NCBI GenBank assembly: GCA_024734495.1
Contig: JALMQS010000681.1
Location: 4,527,353 to 4,591,352 of the forward strand
DNA length: 64,000 bases
Direction: 5' to 3'
DNA from: Forficula auricularia
Taxonomy: Eukaryota; Arthropoda; Insecta; Dermaptera; Forficulidae
Shown: in pieces, positions 34,190-43,854 of the stretch
How positions within the stretch are numbered: the first letter of the stretch is position 1
Layout of the letters: every line of letters starts with the position of its first letter
Translations under genes and position numbers: made by a program
The notes under the pieces: generated by a model
The model's input: the letters and a program-made list of their open reading frames with translations, nothing else
What the model was told of the DNA's origin: nothing
Databases searched by the model: none

Positions 34190-34517
34190 TAAAGCAATTT
34201 GAGCTGCGAAAGTTAAATAATGTAATCAATAATTTATTATGTTTATTCTACATATTCAGAAAATTATTCTATTATTGAAAAGGAAAAATGAATTGAGCAT
34301 CCAACGGGATTCGAACCCGTGTCTCTCTACTTTAGCCGAAGAGCGTCTTTACCAACTAGGCCTTCGGCTAAAGGAGAGAGACACAGGTTCAAATCCCGTC
34401 GGATGCTCAATTCATTTTTCCTTTTCAAAAAATAATAAAATAATTTTCCAAAAATGTAGAATTAACATAAGAAATTATTGATTACATTATTTAAATTTCG
34501 CGGCTCAAATTGCTTTA
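34190..34517. mobile_element. Palindrome with tRNA-like core
   Basis: Arms about 145 nt. Outer text AAAGCAATTTGAGC is mirrored at 34502-34515, and AATCAATAATTTATTATG near 34475. The inner GAGCATCCAACGGGATTCGAA (34297) pairs with the complement ending at 34408. On the minus strand it reads TAGTTGGTAAAGACGC (A-box-like), then ACGGGTTCGAATCCCGT (B box and T arm), then GGATGCTC. The arms thus repeat the T-arm text in both orientations. The distance between acceptor-like ends is about 112 nt, too long for a tRNA gene. Confidence 0.8.
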
Positions 34518-35187
34518 AATTTCAGTTCATTAGCTACAATTTTTCAAGAACTTTTCATTAATCGAAATTTTGAATGGGCCTGCATTACGGACGGATCTAA
34601 TATTGAATTCACTCGAAATTTCGTTATCGCTCATTGTGTTTGAAAATGTCTCAAACGTAGAGAATCACTTTCGATTATAATTTTTTCTGATCGTGTGTTT
34701 GGATTACGATAACCCGATAACTTAAAAATGAAAAGTCGTTTAAAGTGAATTAACTTGATTTATTTTTCAAATTTAACATTAAATTTTTTAAATATATTTT
34801 GGGACCTTCGCCCCAAATGGATACTGCTTTGTGTGAGTGAGGGTAGGTGTCAGAAATTAATTCTTGTGACTTAAACTCCACAGTACCTGGATGGAAATCG
34901 ATCATCTTCCACAATGAATCAGCCGGTCCTATAAGGAATTCTCGAATTTCTCCTAATTCTATTGCTATAAGCAAGCTATGGCTTGTCTATAGCACTCTTA
35001 GTTATTTCCGATCTTATATATTGAGAGTTTTTAGAAATGGATCAGTCCAAAGATTCACGAATTATCCTTATTTATTCCTTTTTTGTATTATTTCTATTTC
35101 AATAGTTCCTCATTGAGAACAATTTTTATTCGACTAAAACTCGTCTGAACTTGTCTTTGACCTGCTTGAACTGGAAGTTATACCAGG
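34518..35187. other. No gene recognised
   Basis: Frames of 74 and 89 codons at 34750-35116 overlap on opposite strands and show no recognised motif. Confidence 0.4.
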
Positions 35188-36200
35188 CAGGGAGTTCAAA
35201 CCTTCCTTTTCGGAAAAATCATTCATTTAAATTGCCCCTTGAAACTATGCAACAATTTTATTTCATTTCGAGAAGCAATATACTTTTCAAAACAAAAAAA
35301 ATGTTTTTTTATAGAAATATTTGAAATAATGGATAATAATTTGGAAATTTAAAGATCCTCCTGAAATTTTAAAGTCGACCATATATATTTATGATAAAAA
35401 TTTTTAAGAAAAAAACAAAAACCGACTTCAAAAAATTAAATGCAACAAATATAAAAATACACTAAAAGGTATAAAACAATTATTATCTTATTTAGTTACA
35501 ACTAAACGACGAAATATTAACACGAAAATTACTTTTTAAAGTCGGTGCCAAACAAACTATACCTATAAGCGAGCGTACCCGCCAAACGTACAAAGTAAGA
35601 TCCGTCGAGTGCGATTCATAAAAGGTATATGTTTGGCACCAACTTCAAAAAGTAATTTCGTGTTAATATTTCGTCGTTTAGTTGTAACTAAATAAGATAA
35701 TAATTATTTTATACCTTTTAGTGTATTTTTATATTTGTTGCATTTAATTTTTTGAAGTCGGTTTTTATTTTTTCTTAAAAATTTTTATTTTTTCTTTTAG
35801 TGATGTTATTAATAGTGATTTATATCATCAGAACTTGACCAAATTAATATGACACCATCCCTAAGACACCCCTTTCGATAAAAAAAGAACCATCGAAATC
35901 GGTTCATAAACAAAGAGGTTAGGTCTAAACAAACCTAATAAAAAAGGTCTAATACCTATGAAAAAAAATCGAAAAAAAATGGGACCAATCGGAAGCTAGA
36001 CTGGACCCAATGCAAAAAAATTTTTCAAAATCGGTTGACAATTGGCGGAGATATGAGGTAACATAGGCACAAAAAAAAAAAAAAAAATTCAGTCGAATAG
36101 AGAACCTCCTCCTTTTTTGAAGTCGGTTAAAAATACTCTAAATGTTTGAAATTTTAGGATGAGCCGCACCCATAGCATACATGGACCGCACCACACTGAT
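35188..36200 (-). mobile_element. hAT-like relative of 16700, split by R3
   Basis: On the minus strand it starts CAGTGTGGTGCGGTCCATG (about 36198) and continues through AAATTTCAAACATTTAGAG. After the R3 insertion it goes on through GAAATGAAATAAAATTGTTG to a possible end CAGGGAGTTCAAACC (35188, read on plus). The interior matches 16700-16945. Confidence 0.6.
35401..36130 (+). mobile_element. R3 element, copy b, nested
   Basis: Same design as 28631-29331, with AACCGACTTCAAAAAATTAA and TTTTTTGAAGTCGGTTAA ends and a palindromic left half. AAAAAT on either side is a possible duplication. The uninterrupted target is at 16740-16790. Confidence 0.8.
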
Positions 36201-36454
36201 ATATATTTACTTGACGTTAACTTTAAAATCGATAACTAAAACTCAATGATAAAAAAATGTTTTTTTCATTTTTGACCCCACAAAAATTCGACCTTCCCCA
36301 AAATAATAAATCAATCAAAATATTAATACTATTTTAGATTTTAGGAAAAATGGTCACATATAACTTGTAAATTTCTAGTTACTATGTGATTTAGCTTACG
36401 AGCTTCAATGCTCTGACAGACGGACGGACAGACATACACACATAGTATAGATTT
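36201..36454. other. AT-rich sequence, nothing recognised
   Basis: Near 36415, GACAGACGGACGGACAGACA is a common repeat-associated motif. No gene. Confidence 0.4.
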
Positions 36455-36844
36455 TGCAGTAAAGACCCGTTTTTTAGTAAAAACGGGTTCTTACTAGTTA
36501 AAACGCGCTTCACTGAATACCTTTGTGGCAACCAAAATTTTCTGATGTTAGTTGAGTTTGGTTTAGAATCTTCATTTTTGACCTTTCGCCTCATTTTGGG
36601 TGTTTATTTACAAAAATTTTTAAACGAAAATGTCAAAAATTACTATTTTTCATAAAAATTACTATTTTCGTTTAAACTTTTTTTAAAATAAACATCCAAA
36701 ATTAGACGGAAGGTCAAAAATGAAGATTCTAGACCTTTGGACCAAACTCAACTAACATCAGTAGATTCTAGTCGCCACAAAGTTATTCAGTGAAACACGT
36801 TTTAACTAGTAAGAACCCTTACTAAAAAACAGGTTTTTACTGCA
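36455..36844. mobile_element. 390-bp palindromic element
   Basis: Ends TGCAGTAAAGACCCG and its near complement. Arms run through ACGGGTTCTTACTAGTTAAA, CACTGAATACCTTTGTGG, GAATCTTCATTTTTGACCTT and AAATTACTATTTT to a centre near 36650. CAGT-type ends recall the pogo group, but no TA duplication is visible here. Contains the empty version of the site filled at 29730. Confidence 0.8.
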
Positions 36845-37471
36845 GCATATATACACTTATAAAGTGTGGTTTACTCTTGAACAGTTCCCTTAAAGCAAAC
36901 AGGGAGAAAATATTTTTCCCCACGTTTACCGAATTAATTTTTTTGAAATCGAATCTAAATAGTTTTATTCATACTAAATTTGTTTTAACCTTTCAACTAG
37001 AATCAACACATTCCTTAATACTTTCACAAAATTTTGTAATAAATATATTCATCTACTATATTAAAAAAAAACTTTTTTACTTTCTCTAGTTTTATATTCA
37101 GATTAATGTGCATATGATAATTTTTTTAACTTAAATTTTTAGAGATCTTACATTTAAACAATCAAAAATTCAGATAGGTTAATTTATTTTCCTTTAGCGA
37201 CAAATTTTATTTGGCATTATATTAATAAAAATAAAACGGTTAGTTTTTTTATGTCATTTTGTAGACATGAAGGACGATATTTCATCTTGATATTATTTTA
37301 ATATTTTATTCTTATGAATTTATAGCATGAGATTAGGGAAGCAGGATGTATCATGGGATTTGAAATATTCAGATGAGCGGATTTGTCCGGTGGACGATGT
37401 TTGAGCTCTCCATCACCAACTTATTTACAATGTTTTTGTGACAGCTAGTGGGACGGAAGGTGGTGTCCTAC
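36845..37471. other. AT-rich sequence, possible intron
   Basis: Lies downstream (minus strand) of the candidate exon's donor site. No repeat or second exon was recognised. Confidence 0.35.
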
Positions 37472-37613
37472 CTGAGATGGGATCCCGTTTTGGGACTGGG
37501 CGGCTCGCCGACCAGGAAGTCCTTGGCCGAGTGCAGCGAAGAAGCCGCCGACCCGACGCCCATAGGAGACTTGGCGGCGTAGGGTCTCGGGGAACCCCCC
37601 GACATCACGTACT
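37472..37613 (-). CDS. Candidate internal exon of an unidentified host gene
   Basis: 142 nt, GC-rich in very AT-rich DNA. On the minus strand it is preceded by CGTGGTCTGTTTCAG, a good acceptor, and followed by CAG then GTAGGA, a good donor. Reading with two leading bases completing a split codon gives 46 full codons with no stop and two bases left over. Entry and exit phases therefore agree. Third positions are mostly G or C. The peptide begins YVMSGGSPRPYAAKSPM and includes SAASSLHSAKDFL and GEPPSPKTGSHL. It is rich in Ser, Pro, Gly and Ala, typical of a disordered linker in a regulatory or cytoplasmic protein. A second frame also stays open across the region, starting upstream of the acceptor, but is less plausible. 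I do not recognise the protein. Neighbouring exons were not found. Confidence 0.6.
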
Positions 37614-39056
37614 CTGAAACAGACCACGCGCGTCAGACTCCCAGGCACACACATCGGTTCTTGTCACACACTCCATTTTATGGCTTTTATTACGATATTA
37701 CGAAGCCCAAGTGGCAAACTTTGCCTGCCTGAATTTATTAAGAAAAATATAGTAAAAAGAAAAAAAATATATAACGATTCAAGAAAAATTAGTTTTAAAA
37801 TTGTTTACAATAATATATGTACCTAAATATTACTATATATATTTGCCTAGATTAATTTGCCGCAACGCTGACGTAATGCTGCCGACAGGGTGCGCCCTCG
37901 GTATATTTTCGGCAAATTTGAAATATAATTGTAATTTGAACTCGAATTTCGAAATGAAAGACTCCAATTGATTTTAAATTAAGAAACATTAAATATATTG
38001 ATAATTATTCCCCCCCCCCCCTCACCACTCAAAAATTAAATATTCAATTAGCTTTTCTTTGCGCGCGCAAAGAAAAAGAAATCAATCACATCTTATTTGA
38101 TTTATATTTTATATATTATTTGTTTATTTTTTAATAATTTGCCACTTTTTTATAATTTTTTAAAAATCTAAATTTTGTTATTCTTATTTTTTGATTTTTA
38201 CAAAATTGAACGACTTAAGACACGCATGCCCATATGAGTTTCTCATGGCAATACTGGAGCAGCCTGTCATACAAACAACACCTGATCTCTTTTAAATATT
38301 TGGAGCCTTATATCGATTATCGATCCCAAATTTAAAAAAAATGATATAATATAATTCTCCTCCTCACACGATCCCACTTATTTAAATAAATCTATTTCCA
38401 CACAAAAATATCACAATGCTGTTGATTATAGAAAAAAAAATACTTCCAGATTCATATCTAGAGCCTCATTTCTGTAGCTGTGTCAGGACGAAAATGAGGC
38501 GAAATTTCGTTTTGTTCTAAGAGTAACATTTACTTACATCCATTCCTGAATTCAAAACCATGAGAAATATCAGATAAAATATTTCAAATTAAATATACGG
38601 ATGATGAAGGTCAAACCTTCGAAAGATAACTGACATTATATGTATGTATTAATGCTAAATATTCCACTCAAAGATTTAATCTTCATTTGGAAAATTTCGC
38701 GGTTTAATGATTCTAAATTTAAGCACATAGGCATATCATATTATAGTCTAAATAGAAATTTGTGAGTGTGTAGAATTTAGAATTTCTTCAAACCCCCAAG
38801 GGCGATGAAATGATTATTTCCAAAAGGAATGTAAAAGTCAAATCGCCGATCGCAGAATTAAAATTTCCAAAGAAATTGTCTTCAACTTTACCTGATAGGT
38901 TATGGATAATTTTAATTACATGTAGAAGAGTTGTATTCACCTCCAAGAGAATTTATAAAAGCAATGTGGCCTACAATTGACAATTTGTATTTGTATATTC
39001 ATTTGGGAAATAGTCATTCGAGAAGAATTTCAATAGTATAGTCTAGTGTCTGGTCG
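37614..39056. other. Possible intron, no repeats of note
   Basis: Includes a poly-C run at 38012-38021 and a perfect palindrome CTTTGCGCGCGCAAAG near 38055-38076 with flanking complementary bases. No other coding or structural signal was recognised. Confidence 0.35.
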
Positions 39057-39383
39057 CAGGGCCGTCTTTATGAGGTACTAGCTGACGACCGGGCCTTCGG
39101 CCCGGCGTCACCTAGCCCCGGCGGGGAGCGTCTCGTTCATACCAATTTAATAATTGAAATTTAAAATCTTACTGTAAGTATCGAAAGAATGTGCTGAATG
39201 AAATTGATTCAAAAATAAGGAAGAATAAGGAAAGATTTATTTAACACATTGCCTAAGCACGATCACTATCTGACCAATCAGAATCGTTCTAATAATTTAA
39301 CGCTTTGGCATTGGCTATGCACTGGCCAATCAGATCGTTTCCACATACATATCCACATACTTTTCTATTTTATATATATAGAT

Positions 39384-39425
<42 letters not shown>

Positions 39426-39725
39426 GAGGCCCTAGGCCCGGGCATCGATGGGCCCCTAGTAAAACTAGCTCTACACTAGTCAATTTTATTAGTCACTCGC
39501 TGTTTGTATATTGATGTGTGTGGGGTAGATGGATTTAGAGTTTATGATCGGTTACTAAATTTCATATCAGCCTATCGCTTTTTATGGAGTACTGAAGGTA
39601 TGGGGGTTTATGGTTAATTGTTGAAAGTTTTTATCGGCAACTCCTTAGGTGTGGACTTAGTGGGTTTAGTTGATTCCTGGGGCACTAGGCCCGGCCTATT
39701 AGGCCTTTGCGTAAAGAGGGCCCTG
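39057..39725 (+). mobile_element. Non-autonomous hAT interrupted by a Helitron-like element
   Basis: Left end CAGGGCCGTCTTTATGAGG, right end on the minus strand CAGGGCCCTCTTTACGCAAAG. Inside both ends, GCCCTAGGCCCGGG-like and GGCCGGGCCTAGTGCCCC text agree. The flanks TCTGGTCG and GTTGGTCG match at 6 of 8. Removing the nested insert restores a continuous terminal region. Confidence 0.75.
39078..39424 (-). mobile_element. Helitron-like insertion with GATA microsatellite
   Basis: On the minus strand it starts TCTATCTATC, from the TAGA/GATA run at 39380-39424. It ends with the perfect hairpin CCGGGCC-GAA-GGCCCGG, a short spacer and CTAG before T. A 5' TC, 3' hairpin and CTRR end, and insertion between A and T are Helitron hallmarks. 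TGAGG beside both ends could instead be a target duplication of a retroposon. No Rep/helicase sequence. Confidence 0.6.
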
Positions 39726-39959
39726 GTTGGTCGTCTATTACTCTGATTGCTGGTTTCTAAATTACATCCAGGGTGCCAAGAGAATGCTTGGAGGTCCCTG
39801 TCCTCAGATCTGAATATTACTAGAAATTAGAAGGAATATTCTTGTTAAAAAGATTGTTATTCATTTAGAAGTTTTTTTCGGAGAGGAACTGATAGATCTA
39901 TAATTGAGGATTTAATTAATGGAAGGCAATCCAGGGGAATAAATAAATTTCATTGACCC
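39726..39959. other. No gene recognised
   Basis: Mixed sequence with no bounded element. Confidence 0.35.
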
Positions 39960-40010
39960 TTTGAGACCTGAAGAAGGAGGGAAGATTCTCCAAAACCTTA
40001 GTTCAAAAAG
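39960..40010 (+). repeat. Decayed hammerhead-like motif
   Basis: GACCTGAAGAAGGAGGGAAG, then TTCTCC and AAAACCTTAG. The stem GGAG/CTCC is kept, but the GAAACGT box has decayed. No partner arm was found. Confidence 0.45.
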
Positions 40011-40044
40011 AGAAAACCATCCAATAAATACTCTTTTGTTGGAA

Positions 40045-40290
40045 ATAATATTAAGCTATTGCATAGCTTTTATCGCGGGCTTTGAGCGCGGCGACCGAAT
40101 CGAGAAATTCCGTAACGAAAATAACCTAACAATCCCCTCCAAGCGGCCAGCCGAAAGCCAGCGGAGTCGCCCGACTCTTGGCGGAGAGGCGACTCGAGCG
40201 GGGGAGATGTCTCTCCGCCGCCGCCCACCACTCCTACACGAGACTCGAGCGACTCGACTGACAGCCGGCCGGCGGATTTAAGAGGTGGGA
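40045..40290. promoter_or_regulatory. CpG-rich patch, possible promoter region
   Basis: Starts with AAGCTATTGCATAGCTTTTA and GGGCTTTGAGCGCGGCGACC, which recur at 40688. It continues into CG-rich text unique to this copy. On the minus strand, TCAGT near 40262 fits an arthropod initiator, with TTAAAT about 22 bp upstream and a partial downstream-element match (AGTGG at +28). Transcription from there would run toward the exon at 37.5 kb. This is a weak inference; the repeated left part suggests a mobile or satellite origin for some of it. Confidence 0.3.
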
Positions 40291-40685
40291 AGGGGGCTTT
40301 CAAAGGATCTCATTATGGAGGGGATTTTGAAATTAAAGGGGGGGGGTTTCTTTTACAAAATTATAATTTATTAATTATATTATTTTTTTACAATACATTT
40401 AAATTATAAAATACAATTAAACTATAATAGTAAATAATATAAATGAATAATAAATAATTTTCTGGAGACGAACAGTGGACAGCCGGTACATCTTTAAAAG
40501 AAAAAATATATTTTAAATTGCATTTTAAAGTAAAAAACGCGGAATATAGAATATTTTTTTTTTATTAACATTTATTTTAAATTTTTTTCAGACGGACATG
40601 AGACAACACCGTGGGATTATTATTATTATTTGTATTTCCCATGCATTATGCTATTCAAATAAATAGGATTAAACAAAAATAATTA
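40291..40685. other. AT-rich spacer
   Basis: Between the CpG-rich patches: a G run at 40338-40347, otherwise AT-rich with no gene. Confidence 0.4.
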
Positions 40686-41048
40686 TTAAGCTATTGCATA
40701 GCTTTTATCACGGGCTTTGAGCGCGGCGACCGAATCAAGAAATTCCGTAACGAAAATAAACCTAATACCCCCCACTCCGACCGGCACAGCGGTGCGGCGT
40801 TGAAAGCCGTGCATCGTCTAACGTCGTTTCAGTTCGGCAGACTTCGGCACGGTGTTTGTGTGCGTGCGACTAGACGTATGCGTGTAGACTGTACGAAGCT
40901 CGCACGGATCGAGACGAGTTGTTCCGAAATCGGACGAATACGTAAGCAGCTGTTTGTGAAAAAATATTGCATAAATATTATAATTGCATAAGTTGATAAA
41001 AAATGCTATGCAATAGCTTTACCGCGGCAGTCCCCGAGTGCCACACAT
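40686..41048. repeat. CpG-rich repeat copy, possible untranslated exon
   Basis: Shares the first about 80 bp with 40045. The left GCTATTGCATAGC and the right GCTATGCAATAGC (41006-41018) are inverted relative to each other, and each is followed by a CGCGG motif. Between them lies unique CG-rich sequence with TTTCAGTTCGG (40824) and TACGTAAGC (40941), which could be an initiator and a donor. The 63-codon frame has no recognised motif. Confidence 0.35.
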
Positions 41049-41690
41049 CTATTTTTTTATTTATTCCTGGACTGCTTTCCATTCAATCCTCGTTTATTAT
41101 TAAATTTCGAAGTTTCGAGATTAACTTTTAATTTTTGTATTTTAACAAAATTAACAAAAAGAGATGAAACTTTCAATATTCTCCCCTATCTCACGTCTTT
41201 GTTTATAATACTATATTCACTATTCAGTTACCAATTTAGTTGCTTGTTTTGCCTGCGTTAGTATCGATTCATGAGGCCTAAAAGGGGACTTGTAACTCTC
41301 ACTAAATAGAGTTTAACAGCTATAAGGCAAAGGGTATATGACATTGTCTATTAAAACAAGGGCTTTTGGCGTGATGAAAGCCCGATTCTCTGAGCAACAC
41401 GTGACTCGATGAGTTGTTAGGTCAGTGACTGTCTAGGAACAAACATTGTGTCCTGTTAACCGTCCCAATCTCATTCGCGCTGCTTGCATTCAATTGTAAA
41501 TGATTGGTGGGAACTGAAATCATTTGTCTTCCACCGAATATATATTTGAAAGAAAAAGTGAAAACTTTTTCAAGACTTGGTACGCTTTCTGCAAATTTGA
41601 TGAAACACAGGCTTGATACAAAGATGATTGATACACACTTGTCTGTTAAATTTCAGCTTCATTGTAACAACCGTTAAAGGACTTTCTAGA
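41049..41690. other. No gene recognised
   Basis: 41560-41605 is a diverged relative of 10565-10605. Otherwise unassigned. Confidence 0.35.
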
Positions 41691-41691
41691 T

Positions 41692-42091
41692 CAGTGCTTC
41701 TTAAACTTTTTGAAGTCGCGGCCACCTTGGAACCCAAATCTCAAGGCCCCCCTATTTTTTTTTAAAATTTAGATTGGTTAAAAAACTATTTATAATTTTG
41801 AATTTCGTATATGCATATATTTACTAGTAAATGCATGCATTATTTAAAATTTAAAATACTTGATTTAAAAAATAATTAACGCATGAAATCAATAGTCTAT
41901 TATAAGCAGTTGCAAATATATTATCATTTGAACATTTCAATACATTATCGAAATTTTATTATTATAATCCAAGTATTTAAACTTATTTAAAAATAATAAT
42001 TTATTTGTTACATTTGCGACTCTTCGCGGTCCCCCTGCGCGTAATCCATGGCCCCCTAGGGGACCGCGGCCCACTACTTTAAGAAGTATTG
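41692..42091 (+). mobile_element. 400-bp non-autonomous hAT
   Basis: Left end CAGTGCTTCTTAAACTTTTT. Right end on the minus strand CAATACTTCTTAAAGTAGTG. GCGGCC-type text lies inside both ends (CGCGGCCACC and GGACCGCGGCCC). Flanking octamers TTCTAGAT and ATCTAGAT agree at 7 of 8. Non-coding. Confidence 0.85.
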
Positions 42092-42099
42092 ATCTAGAT

Positions 42100-42689
42100 A
42101 ACGATTCAATTTTTCTTTTGGATTAGATTGAAAGTTTATTTTTGCCGAGAGTAGCAGAATTTTTATAAATTGAAGGAGACAATAAAAGAGTGTGTCTTCT
42201 GCTGAAATTATAAATTGTTAATTAAATTAAAAATACACACTTTTTTTATTGTCTCCTTAATTTATTTTTGTTCGAATTTTCTACATTTTTCAACCCAAGT
42301 TTCAAAGCAAGAATAAGCTGGTCAAGGCCTGACTTGCATATCAAGGGTTCCATATCTAATATCTTTCAAAATATTTTGATCAAATCCGTTCTTATATTTC
42401 ATTGATAAGGAGAGAATGAAGAATTTTTGGATTTTCTTTTATAATTTTAAGTTATGCCAGTTCTGAAAGCCAGCAGTTACGGACATCAAAACTAATCCTC
42501 CCTCACACGATCAGTTTAAAGTTTAAAATTTAAATTGCAATTAGTTTAAATCTTCTTAAAGAGATTTTAAGTGATAATCCACATGTTAAAAAATCCCTTT
42601 TTGGTATTTATTTCAGTTCAAGCATGCCAAAGACAAGTTCTGACGAATTCTAGTGGAAAAAAATTGTTCTCGTAATACAAATCATCTGG
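42100..42689. repeat. Small hairpin plus unassigned sequence
   Basis: 42134-42152 (TTTTTGCCGAGAGTAGCAGA) also begins the insert at 43922. It is followed by a hairpin with arms AAGGAGACAATAAAAGAGTG and complement, between 42170 and 42265. The remainder to 42689 is unassigned. Confidence 0.5.
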
Positions 42690-42860
42690 TGTGGTCAACA
42701 CACGACTTGCACATTCTCCCTTATTTGAAATCATCGCGACACGACTAATTTACACCCTCTTCTTTTATTTCAATCGGATTAAAATTTATACACGATTAAT
42801 AACTCATGATACTTGATAAATAGGTACACTAATTTAAAAAAAAATCGTTAGAGACGTTTT
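42690..42860 (+). repeat. Dispersed repeat R10, copy b
   Basis: Matches 30779-30953: GGTGTGGTCAACACACGAC and AATAACTCATGATACTTGAT. Confidence 0.65.
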
Positions 42861-43854
42861 TGAAAAAAATCAAAAATAAAAACAAAAAAAAACGTAAAAT
42901 CTTTCATGTAAATGTCCACTTCTGGTTTTCGATTTCAATGACTGATTTAATGCGCCACGCAGAGGGGGGCAGCCCTTTACAAAGAAGAAAACAGATTTTT
43001 TACAAATAATCATGAAACAAACACCTCATCAGCCGTCCAAACAAAGCGCCAGATGGGTGCTGGTAGATCAATATCTCCAGAACAGTGGCCAGACTGTTGG
43101 GAGCATCAACAGTGCCCCACAACTGTACAGTGCGATTAACACATTAAGATAAAAAAAAACAATAAATAAATATGATAGTGTTACAATAAAATAAAATAAT
43201 AAAGTAAACAAAAAACAAGAATTAACATTAAATGCTAATATATATATATATAATCGTTCAAAATGAGCTGGCCACCGCAGAAAGGTCATTTGTCGGGAAA
43301 GGCCAGCCCAGCACTGCACATTAAATTTAAAAAGCTTGCTCTACTCCTTCTAGCATATATCGAGCTTAGGTTTCGAATTTCGTAGGTCTGAGTCTTATGG
43401 TTGCGAAACGCAGGGTGGTACATACGCACTGACCAATGGATTTTTAGTGACTTTTTGAACCCTGGGGACCACAATATCCAGTTTTTTTGTCATAAATCCG
43501 GTTTCAAACTATTAAGGGCATCGAATCCTTCCACCTAGAAGTTACAAAATGGAATTTACGTTTTTCATCTCTGAGATAGAAGCTCTCAAAGAACCAGGAC
43601 CCAGGCAGGCGATCGCGATATCAAGGCACAACCTAAACTCTCTTATAAACCAGAAAAGATATTGATATGGGTTTAGTTTAGAAAGATGAAGCATTGAAAT
43701 ATAAAAAAACATATTTGAGTATTTTGCTCTGTTTGTCCCCGAAAATTGAATTGAATAAAAATTAGAAGAAAATGTGAAATTTTTTTAAATATTCAGTTTC
43801 GGTTAATTAATATTTTTAAATCCTAACAAAAAATGTCAAGCATATTCATAATAA
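42861..43854. other. No gene recognised
   Basis: 43060-43480 is less AT-rich, with short frames and no domain. Possible worn repeat ends (GTGGCCAGACTGTTGGGAGC, GAGCTGGCCACCGCAG). Confidence 0.3.

Noticed and set aside
34297..34408. A functional tRNA gene
   Set aside because: Acceptor-like ends are about 112 nt apart and the T arm appears in both orientations; it is part of a palindrome.
37445..37654. Alternative 69-codon frame across the candidate exon
   Set aside because: It runs through both consensus splice sites and has less favourable codon use than the spliced frame.
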